Of a stretch of DNA of 64,000 bases, positions 24,443-35,941 are shown one piece after another. A model generated the notes under the pieces. The model did not search any database and was not told where the DNA came from. It worked only from the letters and a program-made list of their open reading frames with translations. The number at the start of each line of letters is the position of its first letter. Positions within the stretch are counted from its first letter, which is position 1. Origin of the DNA: Phragmites australis (Eukaryota; Streptophyta; Magnoliopsida; Poales; Poaceae); NCBI RefSeq assembly GCF_958298935.1, contig NC_084927.1, positions 35,468,501 through 35,532,500 of the forward strand, given 5' to 3'. The translations under genes and the position numbers were made by a program.

Positions 24443-25013
24443 TGTGTTTGGTTCAGGGGATGGGTGGGATGGGAGGGACCGATCCCTGTTTTTGTGGTGT
24501 TTGGTTTAGGGGTAATAGAGATGGAATCATCCCTCCTAAGAAATATTCTTTCAATATACTGGATAAAGTTATCTCTCTAAATCGGAGGGACGAAGGCATC
24601 CACCTTCGCTAATCATGCTCATTAGTAAAATAATTAGTGATATTAGTATGTTTATATTACTTATTAGTATATATTACTATGAGATTAGAATTTGTAAGGG
24701 TTAATATGCTAATTAGTAGTAATTAATGAGCTAATTAGAGAATAATTATAGTTAATTAGCATATTTTATTGTTAATTAGTAATGACTATGGCAAAAATAA
24801 CATTAATACGCGTTAGTGCATAGTGATCAGTATATTATTAAATTATTGTTTAAAATTAAAAGATATAATTAGTTGATGATTCTCGTCCGTATCTGTCCTC
24901 GTCCCTCCAACCAAAAACAGACTCGTCACGTTCATTTAAAAAAAAAAAGAATTATCTCATCCAAAAATAAAAATAACTCTATTCTATCTGACTTTGCTTC
25001 ACAACCAAACACA
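24443..25013. mobile_element. Putative MITE with TGTGTTTGGTT terminal inverted repeats
   Basis: TGTGTTTGGTT at 24,443-24,453 is mirrored by AACCAAACACA at 25,003-25,013, an exact 11-bp inverted pair typical of the many 'GTTTGGTT' grass MITEs. The interior is AT-rich and non-coding. I could not confirm a target-site duplication. Confidence 0.55.
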
Positions 25014-25739
25014 AGCGGATGTGCTCGAATAACCGGGCTGGCAAGCGAAATTGGAGCGGAACACGAGACGATGACTCGACGGGCCAGTCCAAAGACTAAC
25101 GCAATCTTGCTCGCTTTGGACTGTGAGCCTCCCTCCGAAGCCCACCAGATGACCACCGGGCCGAGTCAGTAGAAGGGAACAAAAAAGATGACCACCGGGC
25201 AACGATCGCCCATGAGCCTGTCGCGACCGCGCCTACGTGCCAAAGCACACTTTTTTTCCGTCAAAATTTCAAGTCCAACGTCGGGGACAGCCCGCGCGCG
25301 GCCGTCCACAAGGCAGGCCCAGGCCATCCCTTCCACCAACGGGCAGCCCGCTCTGTCGACTGCGCGAAGTCCATCCGAGAAAAGTTCCACGGCTTCGACT
25401 CGACCTCACCTCACATTCAGAATTTCAGATAACCAATGTCAGGTACAAAACACTCCAAGATTACTGATAACATAGGGTGTGTTTGCCATGGAAATTGTCA
25501 ACCACCGCACAAGATTCAGAACAAGTTCACGGCATCGAAGAATCGGTTGCAGAACAAATTTCAAGTGCAGTATCTTATGCCGTATTGCCACTTCGCCAGA
25601 AATGCCAACCTTGGTATTTAAGTATGTACAGTTGCACGCACTGAAGAGATACAGCAAGAACAATATAACTATTCTGAAATTTTGAACTACTAGTGCATTA
25701 CAAATAATTTATATATACAAAAATATGTAATCTAAACAT
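25014..25739. other. 3' flank of the second intact receptor kinase
   Basis: A moderately GC-rich patch (25,050-25,400) has open frames in both directions but no recognisable domain. The remainder next to 25,740 is probably 3' UTR. Confidence 0.4.
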
Positions 25740-28700
25740 CTACCGTCCCTCTAACACTGTGAGACTCGTGTTATTCATTGAGCTTCCAGTATTTTCTCCT
25801 GTTTCCTGGGCTCCAGAATATCTTTGTGAAAAGTATACAGGCTGTTTTGGGACTGAAAGTTCTGTGGTCTCGTTCTCCAACATGAACACCACTGATGACA
25901 TGAGTGGCCTACTATTTGGATTGTCTTGCACACACAAGAGTCCTATGTGGATACACCGGAAAACTTCAACATGTGAACAACTCTCAACAAGGGATGAATC
26001 CACCAAATCCATTGCCTTACCTTCTTTCCATAAGCTCCATGCCTGAACCAATGGAATCAATTTCATAGAAAATTAGTAAGTTTTTTTTGTTGAACTGTGA
26101 AAATTTCAAGCATGCCACCATACTTACATAAGCTAAAAGGTTGGGGAAGTCCGGGATGTGAGTTAAACTAATCTTCAAACCGCTTATAATCTCCAGAAGT
26201 ATAACACCAAAGCTATATGTATCAGACTTGACAGAAAAGGCGCCATCCATTGCATATTCAGGAGGCATGTAACCACTGTTTAAGAATTGTTATCACTAAT
26301 TAAATAACAATTTTTTTAATTAAGTATAGGGAAGAAAAAATCAATTTAAACACGGATTACTCACTATGTCCCAACAACTCGATTAGTGTTTGCTTGTTGC
26401 TGGTTTCCACCAAAGATTCTTGCCATACCGAAATCTGATATCTTAGGGCTCATGTGCGCATCCAACAATATGTTGCTCGGTTTGAGATCTCTGTGAACTA
26501 TAGTCAGCCTTGAATCCCGGTGGAGATAAAGAAGTCCTCTAGATATTCCTTTGATTATCTTGAATCTTGTTGGCCAATCAAGGACTTGTTTACTTGCAGT
26601 ATCTACAATCGTATTCTAAGTAAGCAGGCAAATTCCAGTGGTAACTATGTCAGCTATTTCTTTTTGGGCAAAATATAAGTTGAAACATACCAAAAATGAA
26701 AGAATCCAAGCTTTTGTTCGGCAAATATTCATAAATCAGCAACTTCTCATCTCCATGAATGCAGCAACCAAGAAGTCTAACGAGGTTTCTGTGCTGCAAG
26801 TTGGCAATCAGAACGACTTCATTTCTGAATTCCTCGACACCTTGTCCAGAACCCTGACAGAGCCTTTTGATTGCAACCTCTTTGTTCTCGTCCATCATAC
26901 CCTGGGTGATTTCACCATTCTTAAATTGAACAAGCAGTGTCTTCATAGTTTTCATACTACTATGGTTCAAAAAAAAATTTGTTACCTTGTAAACCTTCCC
27001 AAATCCACCTTGTCCGAGCATATTGTCTTCAGAAAAATTGTTTGTTGCAGTAACAATATCCCCAAAGCTAACAAATGGAAGTTCTACATTTTCATCACCA
27101 AATTCTGACGCGCTTAAGTATCCTAGCATCATTTTCCTCTGGAGATCCATGTTTCGACGTTTGCCTAACAGGAACATCGATATTGTTTGTTAGTACTTGC
27201 TACTTGGTAATAGTACAAGAACATGCATTCTGAATCACTCCGAGGTGAAGTGGCTCTGGTTCTACCTCGAAGCTTGCATATCCAAATAATGTACATGCAC
27301 ACGGCCGTGAGTGCAAGCACAGATGCCACGACAGGGAGCAAGATTTTTGCCACGTCCCGCCTCTTCTTACTAACTGCACAAAGATAAAGATGATGACAAT
27401 TGCTTCAGAATTCAGACTGGGACAGTTGTAATCTGTTCAGGTTGTGCTTACCTAATTCAGACTTTGCCAACCTCACGTAGAGATCCTGCCCCTTGTCCAC
27501 ATACCGGACGTCAACAATGTCATCCGTCCACATGACGCAGCCACTGCCACCGCCTCCTCCTCGAATGTCCGCGGCGGCATAGGCCACGCACGAGCAGTTG
27601 GCGAGGCACCTCTCCCTGCACTGCTCCACCGTCGCGCTCATGTCCACCGTCGTGTTGTCCGTGTCGGGGAGCTTCACGCCGCGCACAACCATGAACCCAT
27701 CCGTCGTCGCCCCATTGCCGCACTCCAGCGGCACGTTTCTTCGGCACCCGCCGGAGGACTCCCGCATGGACCACTGCGTGGGGGACACGGGGCTGAAGCC
27801 GTCTATGCAGCTGCAGAACAGCGTGGACGCGCTGTTCACGTTGCACAGGCCGAACGCGCCGCACATGGCGTAGTCGTCGCAGACGTCCCTCGGCGCCTGC
27901 GCGAAGAGGTTCCACACCCGGCTGGCCGGGTCCCACGCCAGCCGCTGCAGCACGCCGACCTCGTTCAGCACGAGGCGGGAGAAGGGCGCGCCGGCCGTGG
28001 AGTTGAAGATGTAGGCGACCTCGTCGGGGCGGACGACGACCTGGTTGGAGAACATCTCGGAGTACGACGCCATCTCCGGGACGCCGCTGAACCACAGCCC
28101 GTTCCACGGCCCCGTGCGGTACTTCTTGACGCCGCCGTTCCACGAGACGCAGTCTGGCAGGCCCTTGGTGTCCATCACCCGGCGGCAGTTCCCCGGCGTC
28201 GGGTCATTGGGCGCGCGCCACGACGTGAGCGACCACTCGGCGCCGGTCTGCGGGTCCTTGCCGAGCCTCATGCCGGCGATCAAGGTGTTTGACGGGTGAT
28301 CGAACGACTGCCAGAGGGCGGCGCCGCTGCTCTGCTCGCGTACGACTAGGTTGCCAGACTCGAGCAGCTGCGCCACCGTAATAGCAGAAGCGCCGGTGGT
28401 GTTCGAAGACCACGCGGTCTGGCCAGAGCCATCAAGAAGGCGAAGGGTCCCCGCGCTGCTGATCACTAGTACGCCAGAGGTGTTGTTGAGTGGACTATCA
28501 CGGTTAGCTACCCAGCAGACAGCGTCCGGGGACGCGGTGAACCAGATCCCGAGGTATATCTTGGTTGGCACCCCGGTCGGGGAGAAGAACCCCAGGGTGA
28601 AGGACCCGCCGGCCGAGACCAGCGTCCCTCCGTCGGTGATGTTGCCTCCATTGTTGAGCGTGTCAGGTGCAATGCCGGCGGCGGAGGCTCTGAAGAAAAG

Positions 28701-28760
28701 GAGCATGGGGAAGATCACGGCGGGAAGATAGAGAAATTTGGTGGCTGCTGCCGCCGTCAT
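25740..28760 (-). CDS. G-type lectin S-receptor-like Ser/Thr protein kinase (intact, 831 aa)
   Basis: Coding exons on the minus strand are 27,452-28,760, 27,266-27,373, 26,986-27,164, 26,691-26,901, 26,365-26,602, 26,128-26,275 and 25,740-26,042. All have GT/AG and sum to 831 aa. Met 28,760 is preferred over Met 28,790 because it directly opens the signal peptide and a TATA box sits only about 30 bp above 28,790. Domains are: signal peptide 1-27; B-lectin with GFFSP and WVANRD; S-locus region ([18 protein letters not shown]); Cys-rich EGF-like and PAN segments; membrane helix about 445-467. The kinase has [10 protein letters not shown] 523-532, Lys544, HRD 639-641, DFG 659-661 and the C-terminal SLTVLEGR. 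All catalytic residues are present. The ectodomain belongs to a different subfamily from the 822-aa neighbour, although exon structure and kinase are close. It should be a membrane receptor; the ligand is unknown. Confidence 0.95.
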
Positions 28761-28817
28761 GGGTGATGCTATTTTCTTGCCGTTGCACAAGAAAGCTCAT
28801 GGTCTCACTCGACAGTG

Positions 28818-28826
28818 CTTTATATC
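28818..28826 (-). promoter_or_regulatory. Putative TATA box of the 831-aa receptor kinase
   Basis: GATATAAAG on the minus strand, 58-66 bp upstream of Met 28,760. Transcription about 30 bp below it would start near 28,790 and exclude the longer start codon. Confidence 0.45.
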
Positions 28827-28969
28827 ACAACGTTGGTCGTCTCCATTGGTTGCATAATTTCTTGGCCAATTCAATAGCCTGTACAAAATACAAAATTTGT
28901 GAGATCAGAGCAATCGAATCTTCTGCTGACCATGCCGCGCGTGTACTAAGATTGTACTAAGATTGCACT

Positions 28970-29880
28970 TAATTCAGATGGTCAGTGTTATGCATCGTCA
29001 CAAATTTTTGGGAGCTGAGATGCAGGAATGGGAGTCCATACAAGATTTACTACAAGATGCTCCTCTCACTAGTGAGGTGAGATGTATAGTATTGAGTGGG
29101 CTCTATCTCCCTCTAAGAAATTTACTATCAGATCCTTGTATTATTTTCTCGCTTCTGATGGTATGCAACATAGTTTCACTAAAAAGCTCTGGAAGTTTAA
29201 ATTACTTTTGAAAATTATAATCTTTCTTTAGTAGTTGTTTTAGAATAGAGTTCAGTCTAGTCATCAACTGAAAAAGAGACACTGATAAAGGAGCGAGGGT
29301 TGTGTTTTGTGTGGATGCACTGAAACTGCTGATCATATCTTTTTCAAATGTGTGTTGGCTCATTTTATGTGAAGCGTCTTATTGGAAGTATTTGGTTGGG
29401 AGGGCCAACCAACGTTTGTTAATAGCCTATCGCAGGAATGGATCAAAGATAAATTTGGTGTTCATTACAAGTTAGGTTGTTTCCTATTTGTAGACTTAGC
29501 TTGGGCTCTCTGAAGCACAAGAAACAAGATGACTGTCTAAAAAGATTTCCCTAATTAGTCTATTAATGTCATTTATGCTGACATGTCTTACTTACATAAG
29601 TGAAAGTTCCTATTGAAAGTGAATGATAAGTGAAGGTGGAACAAATCTCAGCAAGAATGCTGCTTTGGATGAAGAATTTCCAACCATCTTTGATCAATAT
29701 CTCTGATGTTATGTTTTTTAATAAGGTAGCATGTGGGTTTTCTTTCTAGTTTTTTGTGAGTTGCTATCTCTTTTGTGCTTTTGGTAAATCGATAATCCCA
29801 GTATGGTAAAGACTTGGTTATCGCTTTCAATAAAAATAGGGTTTATCTTTTTGTCCAAAAAAATGTTCTATTGCATACTG
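28970..29880 (+). mobile_element. LINE (non-LTR retrotransposon) 3' fragment with zf-RVT motif
   Basis: In one plus-strand frame near 29,310-29,375 the sequence reads LCGCTETADHIFFKCVLAHF, the CxxC...HIFFxC signature of the zinc-binding region that follows reverse transcriptase in plant LINEs. KKLWKFKLLLKI-like sequence lies upstream and WEGQPTFVNSLSQEWI downstream. Frameshifts and stops are frequent, so it is a dead 5'-truncated copy. It ends against the LTR-like repeat at 29,894. Confidence 0.7.
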
Positions 29881-29893
29881 ATCAGTATGTGGT

Positions 29894-31880
29894 TGTAGGA
29901 ACACAAATTTCTTGCGAAATTGATGGTCTTCTCCTATTTGGATCACCTAACGCACCCCAAACTCAAACGGAAATTAAAAAAAAAAGAGAAGTTTTAACAA
30001 GAGAAAATCGAGGCAATATAACTCCACGGTTGATATATGAACTATAGGTTCCATTTAAGGTTAATCCATGTATCTTAGCACTCGAAAGATCATAATTAAC
30101 AAAGAAACAAGAAAAGATGAACACTGAACAACAAAACTCTCCAAATTAATTGTCTAGAGACAAGAGAATTCAAGACTTCATCACATAAACATATGTATAT
30201 GAATTTTATGCCTCTAGCGATAAGAATAATGAACTCACAAGGTGCTGAAATTTTAACCCAAAAACAAAAACGAAAATCAAAATCAGAAAGAAAAAACTTG
30301 CACACAAGACAAAAAAAAACTAAGAGAGGGAAATAGGAGGGGAATCCAAGTATATGAAATAAAATAAACGTCATTACTCAAAGAGTTCAGCCCTATTTTA
30401 AACGGATTATAAAGATTTACCTCTCAAAACTCTCACATATTACATATGATAAGCACTTGTCCTCATCTCCATTAAAACCCTAGCATAATGCTCTCATTTG
30501 GATGGCACAATGGGCCTCAAATAGCTGGTCCATCCTCTCTCATAGCCCTACTCCTCTATTTATAGACCCTCAAGTTTCCTAACTTTTTTCTAAAATACCT
30601 CTCTTTTGCAATACACTTCTACCTACCACCAATGATAGTTTAGTCTATTTTCTTCTCTATTCATCGGACGGCCGCAACATCTTTACGACTTAGCTTCACG
30701 ATGGTGCCACGTACTCCGCTAGTCCTCATATGGTTTTGAGGCCAAATCGTAAAACCCTAGACACTTATCAAAGCGTGACTAGCCATCACTTTTCTTCCAC
30801 CTGAAGCAAGTGCTTCGATAATGACGCGTGTCCTCCGTCCTATGATCTTGACGGCCGGCAAGTCTCTCCCGCTCCCGATCCCTCGAGCCGTCTTATCACT
30901 TGCGCTGATATCCACTTCGCTTGACTTTATCAATACGCCAACTTCATCCTATGTTTCATACTTTACTTGACCTTCATGTGTACAGCTAGTGTCATCCTTG
31001 ACTCCGCTCGTCCCTCCTTGATCGTCCAGCACCAAGCACCAGATTAGCGTCGATCACTCGCCGTCGACCTTCAAGTTGCATCCGTCACCTGCACACCTTG
31101 AAATAAGCAAACATATTTCTCCACGCTCCAAAACATCTCCAGGTTAGCAAAAAATAAAAACTTCAACTCAGAGCACATCCTGCAGAAAACGTGAACACCA
31201 GATGTTCCGGTGTGTTTTGTTCCTGAACACCGAACCATTCGGTGAGTGTAACACTATCTGTTATAGGAAAACTTTGCTCTCGAGAAAAGATCCGGTGAAA
31301 GCTTCCGGTGATCTCATGTCCATTATCAGATAATCTGGTATGTGTCAATCCACCGAACCACCTTTCTGCAACCTCTTTGCAATAAAAGGTTCAGCGTATT
31401 CTCCGGTATTCACAATCTCAGCACCGAATTATCCAGCGTACATACCAAACTTGCCATCAAAAATCTTCTTTCTGTAGAAAATACTTTGGCGCTCTCAAAG
31501 TCTATCACCGGACCATCCGGTGTTTGTTTTCATTTCTACTTCAGTACTGAAAATGCTCTGGTGATACCCTCTAGTGTAGCCACCATATTCACCAGACATT
31601 CCGGTGCATTGATCTCTAATTTTGTCCAAAAAATTGCTCTCTGCAAGAAATAGTCTGGCGAGTATACACTGCCCACATCAAAACTTCAATGTGTGTAATT
31701 TTTCTGTATACAGAAAAGAATTCATCAATTCTAAACACCACCAACTCGAGTTAGATATGAACAAGAATAAACATCCACAAACATATGCTAAACAAGTTCA
31801 AGACATATCAAACTGTTATCAATACATCATCATATGTAAACCAAGACACTTCTCTACTTGATTTCTTAGTGATAATTATG
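29894..31880 (-). mobile_element. CCGGAT-palindrome LTR-like repeat, copy C
   Basis: Reversed relative to copy B. Its 3' end (GTTCCTACA on the minus strand) lies at 29,894. The TATA-like TATAAATAGAGG is at about 30,550, the conserved CTTGAAGGTCGACGG block near 31,060-31,080, and the palindrome field at 31,180-31,660. The head (CTTGGTTTACATATGATGATG) is near 31,840. No coding sequence is seen. The 5' boundary is approximate because the copies lose similarity gradually around GAGAAA(C/T). Confidence 0.65.
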
Positions 31881-31989
31881 AAAAAAAAACTTGCATTGTC
31901 ACACCAAATAAAATGGCATGTATCTCGATCGTGTACACACGTATGTAACCTAGCTATGAGCGTATCATATACAAATAACTACTTAGTTC

Positions 31990-32200
31990 ATGAGAACCCT
32001 AAGGCTTGTCTAGGTGGTTAGTGAAGGTAATTGTACCTCATCTGTAAGAGATCAAACTCTATATTTACTTCTTGTGTCTCACTAAATCGGAATTTCTTTC
32101 AGTAATAAACGACGTACCTATCGGTAGTAAACGTATATGGTGATTTTTTCAATCTTCAAATTTTACATCTCGTGAGTTTTTATGTGTATCTGCGAGCTAC
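31990..32200 (+). repeat. Possible tRNA-derived SINE
   Basis: GTCTAGGTGGTTAGTGAAGG followed by GAGATCAAACTCT resembles degenerate polymerase III A and B boxes. The TTTCAGTAATAAACGACGTACC...CAATCTTCAAATT...body resembles grass Au/OsSN-type SINEs. There is no clear poly(A/T) end or target-site duplication, so the call is low confidence. Confidence 0.3.
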
Positions 32201-34184
32201 ACCAGTGTTTCTAAAAAAAACTGACTTAGTCCATGGATAAGTTGCAGGATGTGCAAAGAAGGCTGCTCGTGGTCATGGAGGATCCGTGACTCCCTACTAG
32301 TATATCAAGGGAAGTCACATCCATTAGCCCTTTATTTGGAGAACATAGCTGCATAGTGCACAGCCATATTTCTCTCTATGAAGACATTGAAGAGATTGAG
32401 ACTGTTGCCTTGCCCCCAAGAAATGGAAACCAGACCGGACTAACTGCATCGTCGTCGCTGTCCGTCTAGCCGGCCATGACGGGAGGTGCAATTTGAAACC
32501 ATAGGTCTTGGATCGATTGTTCTTATCTGATGCTGTGGACTGCGGCATCGCCTGATCGCCCTCGTGAATATGCAAGACGAGGAAAAAGCGCTTGCCACAT
32601 GAGATTTACCTCATGACTACGCAACAGAATAAGCATGAATCTGTTGAAATCAAACGAATGTAGCATCGTTTTTCTCCGGTGGTTGGAACGCTGACTTATT
32701 CTGCTCCTACAAGACATCCCTATCGCTGTTTAATACAGTACAGAAACACAGTGTGAAACACGGAGCACTTTATTAAGCTTGGCCTAGCCGAGCTGATCAC
32801 TACCCTTTCTCCAACGTCTCGTCTAAATTTGAGTGATTCAGAAGTAAACCAGGCCATGGCACAGTGACGGTTCGAAAATGACATGCACGTCGGGTCAAGC
32901 AGGAAGCCAGGGGCATTCTAGCTATCGTCGCAAAAGATATCTTCACTTGGGCGCTTTGGTGTGGATCATCTTCAACCATATTCTCTTCATTTCGTTCACT
33001 TCTCAATTCACTTTTCTGTTCTTATTTTCTTTATTTTCTCTCATCTCCAACGGCTTTTCTTTGAGAGAAATCGCGAAGAGAAAGGAGAGAGAATTCCGTT
33101 CTGAAGGGATTTATCCTGAGAATCCCTTCGTGACGGGAACTATGAAGTGACACCGTTAGAGCGCTGAAGTGAATAAAAATCCTTTCACGACGGAATTTTC
33201 GTCCGCGACGAAAATCTCTTGGGACGGGCTTAAGAACCATTTTTTTAAGACTGATGAGTTTTTCAGCCAAAATTCTTTTTATTTTTATATTTTTTAATAA
33301 AAATTAAAAATATATAAGTCCGTTTTTAAAAAAATGTAAATTCCTGAAATCTATACTCAGAGTCTAGATTTGCGATTTTTTAAAACGAGTGTACATGTTT
33401 ACAATTTTTTATTTAAAAATATAAAAGTTCTTTTCAGCCAAGAACTTCGCTTGAGTCAGAGTTGGGCCGGTTTGATCGCAAAAACGGCACTTTTCTATGT
33501 GGCCACTTCAGAGCCCAGCCGTGCCCGAAAGGCCTATGGGCTGGAACCTTCTGCAGCCTATTTATGGCAGTCCTCAAGATATTGGACTCAAGTATGGCCC
33601 ACTATAGCCCATAGACTCAGCTATCGATATTGGGACTGATTTGACGGGCTGTCTACAAAATGCACTTCCTTGACCTCAAGAGAAAAAAAACAAATGCATT
33701 TCCTTTTAAGGAGTCTAGCAATTAGCACGTTCTATATTGCACTGCAATGTTGCTAAGCAAAGTTGCATCTCTGCCCACACGTCATCCAGAAGGCGTAATA
33801 TTCGAGCAACATGAACCCGGTTACGCACAGGGAAATTGAAGGAAGGGAAACAGAGCTGGTATGGAGACAAGGTAGGATGAACAGGAACACAAAAGAAGCT
33901 ACACGCTGGTTACATCCTTACAGGTTGCTAGAGTGGTGGCCAGCAATAAGCTTTGTAAAACTACACTTCTGCAGTACAATGAGACAGCCTGGTAAGCTTG
34001 CATCCATCGTGATTTCGCGCCTTGTCAGTTGTCAGATCAGCTTCACCCTGGGCCTGTTACGTGAGATCAGTCGTGACGCTGTGCGTCGAGAGATCTGCTT
34101 CGCGGAAAGGAGACCCGATTCTGCTGCCGAACGCCCGAATCCTGGACTTGTGGGCGGGTGAATCTCGATCTGAACCGCTGCTGT
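32201..34184. other. Intergenic region, no gene seen
   Basis: No coding exon could be supported. About 33,030-33,250 (TCTCATCTCCAACGGC..., with CCTTTCACGACGG...) looks like a common grass intergenic repeat or MITE. The part near 34,000-34,184 is probably old 3' flank of the pseudogene that follows. Confidence 0.4.
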
Positions 34185-35150
34185 TTAGCATCGCATGCAA
34201 CCACTTGCAGACATGGTAGGCCTGTCATCGGGCGATCGTTGCACACAGAGAAGGCCAATCTGTACGCATCTCTCCAGTTTAGACAGGAGCTCTATTTCAG
34301 GTTTCTCCACGGCTGAATCAAGAAGGTCATTGATCTTATGCTGATTCCAAGACTTCCAAGCATGCAAAAGGGTAACAAAATCGTGCCTGTTTCATGCATG
34401 AACAAAGAAGAACACGCACAGGATTTTGTGGTTATTAATGTACTCACGTCAGAAAGAGGAGGGATGGCGTGGCTCTGTTGCTTTGGCCTCTAACTATCTC
34501 CAGTACGACGACTCCGAAGCTGTACGAGTCACACTTCAGTGTCAGGTACCCTTTTATTGCGTACTCTGGAGCAGTACGTGTACCCCATTCAGTTAACACA
34601 AACTTGTCAGTCAGTCGAGGCCTCTTGCATGTGGGAAACAGAGACCATCTCCCCGACGATGGGTCGTTGGCCGAACGCCACGACGTGAGGTATCACTCGG
34701 CGCCGGTCCACAGGTTCTTGCCCACCTTCATGACGGACATCATGGTGTTCGACGGGTGATAGAACGATTGCCACAGGATGGTGCTGCTTCCACGGTCGCG
34801 CACGACGAGGTTCCACGGAGTCAACGAGCTGCGCCTCCACCAAAGAGGCGCTGGTGGCGTTGGACGACTATGCGATCTGGCCGGAGCCGTCTGGCAGGAG
34901 AAGGCTTGCCCGTGTCGCTGACCACCAGCACGCCGGAGGTATCGTTGAGAGGGCGGTCACGGTTGGCCACCCAGCAGGCGGCGTCACGGGGTACGGTGAA
35001 CCAGATGCCAAGGTGCCTCTTGATTGATAGCCCGGGGGAGAAGAAACCCAGGGTGAATGTGCCACCGGCCGAGACGAGCGTCTGGCCCTCAGTGATGTTG
35101 CTGCCCTTGCCGAGCGTGTCGGCGACGCCAGCGGCGAAGTCTCTGGGAGA
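34185..35150 (-). pseudogene. S-domain receptor kinase pseudogene 7 (internal deletion)
   Basis: At the high-coordinate end is a B-lectin exon ([43 protein letters not shown]) with frameshifts, reaching S-domain sequence [10 protein letters not shown] near 34,670. It then passes with only short unrelated sequence into a kinase exon ([21 protein letters not shown], 34,450-34,575) and the last kinase exon (INDLLDSAVEKPE...CVQIGLLCVQRSPDDRPTMS, 34,185-34,361). The rest of the ectodomain, the membrane helix, glycine loop and catalytic exons are missing. The acceptor before the last exon reads GCAT where GCAG is expected. It resembles the subfamily of the next pseudogene, 35,942-38,924. Confidence 0.88.
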
Positions 35151-35189
35151 AAGTACTAAGGTGGCTGCAGGTTGCTTCTGTGATTAGGA

Positions 35190-35941
35190 ATGCTAAATTG
35201 CAGTACGCATGCACTGCGATGATCCACCGTAATTTTGCACTGTGCTACGGAATTGCTAGCCGAATACAGGACGAGGTGAGCAAGGTCAAAGGTTGAGTTT
35301 GTCCTGTTCCATTACCAGCCTCCTCGATAAGAGGGTATAACATTTGTTTTCTGGTTTACATATGTCAGTCAATCTTCCAACAGTTTCGCAAGTCTGCAAC
35401 TGTGAATACAAAACACCCCAGTGCCATATCCCTTAATTGCCTGTCAGTTCAGGAACATGCACGATCTAGTGTTCTTTGCAGGCAGCACTGTTTATTTTAT
35501 ATGACCCTTCAGATCAAATTACCGATTATTAAGTCAGTAAGATCAATAAATGGAGGTCAACTTGCTTGGGTGAGGGTCAGTTTTTCATTTCGCAAGTCAC
35601 CTCTAAGAGACTAATATGAATCTATGATGCAGCCAAGACAGACAGAGACAAAGCAGTTGACTTTCTTTCGACCAAATGCGAGTAAGATGAAAGAGGTCCA
35701 ACGAGAATTGTACAATAGCTTAACTGAACTGTTGGGAGGGCCGAACTGTCATCAACAGGCCGGTCCAAATCATGGTGTTGCAGGCCTTTTGGCCATGCCA
35801 TCTCCTTACGCGAGGCTGACTTTTTTAGGGAAATACAGAAAGGGAAATCTCTTGTGTGAAATTGGTGACAACCGTTTCGAATAGGCACGAACGCAGGTGG
35901 CGCGAGCGCAACAACGCGTACTGACCAACTAGCGCAGATTC
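35190..35941. other. Spacer between two receptor-kinase pseudogenes
   Basis: No gene recognised. Several short frames are open but lack domain features. Confidence 0.45.

Noticed and set aside
27520..28143. 207-aa minus-strand frame in the second intact receptor kinase
   Set aside because: An alternative frame of the same exon, rich in Arg and without motifs; the S-domain frame is the real one.
25740..28760. Chimeric gene (ectodomain of one subfamily fused to kinase of another)
   Set aside because: The two intact genes differ more in ectodomain than in kinase, but the same combination is, from memory, usual in rice relatives, and exon phases are regular. There is no evidence of fusion.
29889..32018. 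GTGGT as target-site duplication of repeat copy C
   Set aside because: The second GTGGT (32,014-32,018) lies well beyond the last homologous base and would not leave TG...CA ends; it is a likely chance match.
33030..33250. Small gene with overlapping plus and minus frames
   Set aside because: The sequence resembles a common grass intergenic repeat, and the frames have low-complexity Ser/Arg/Phe content.
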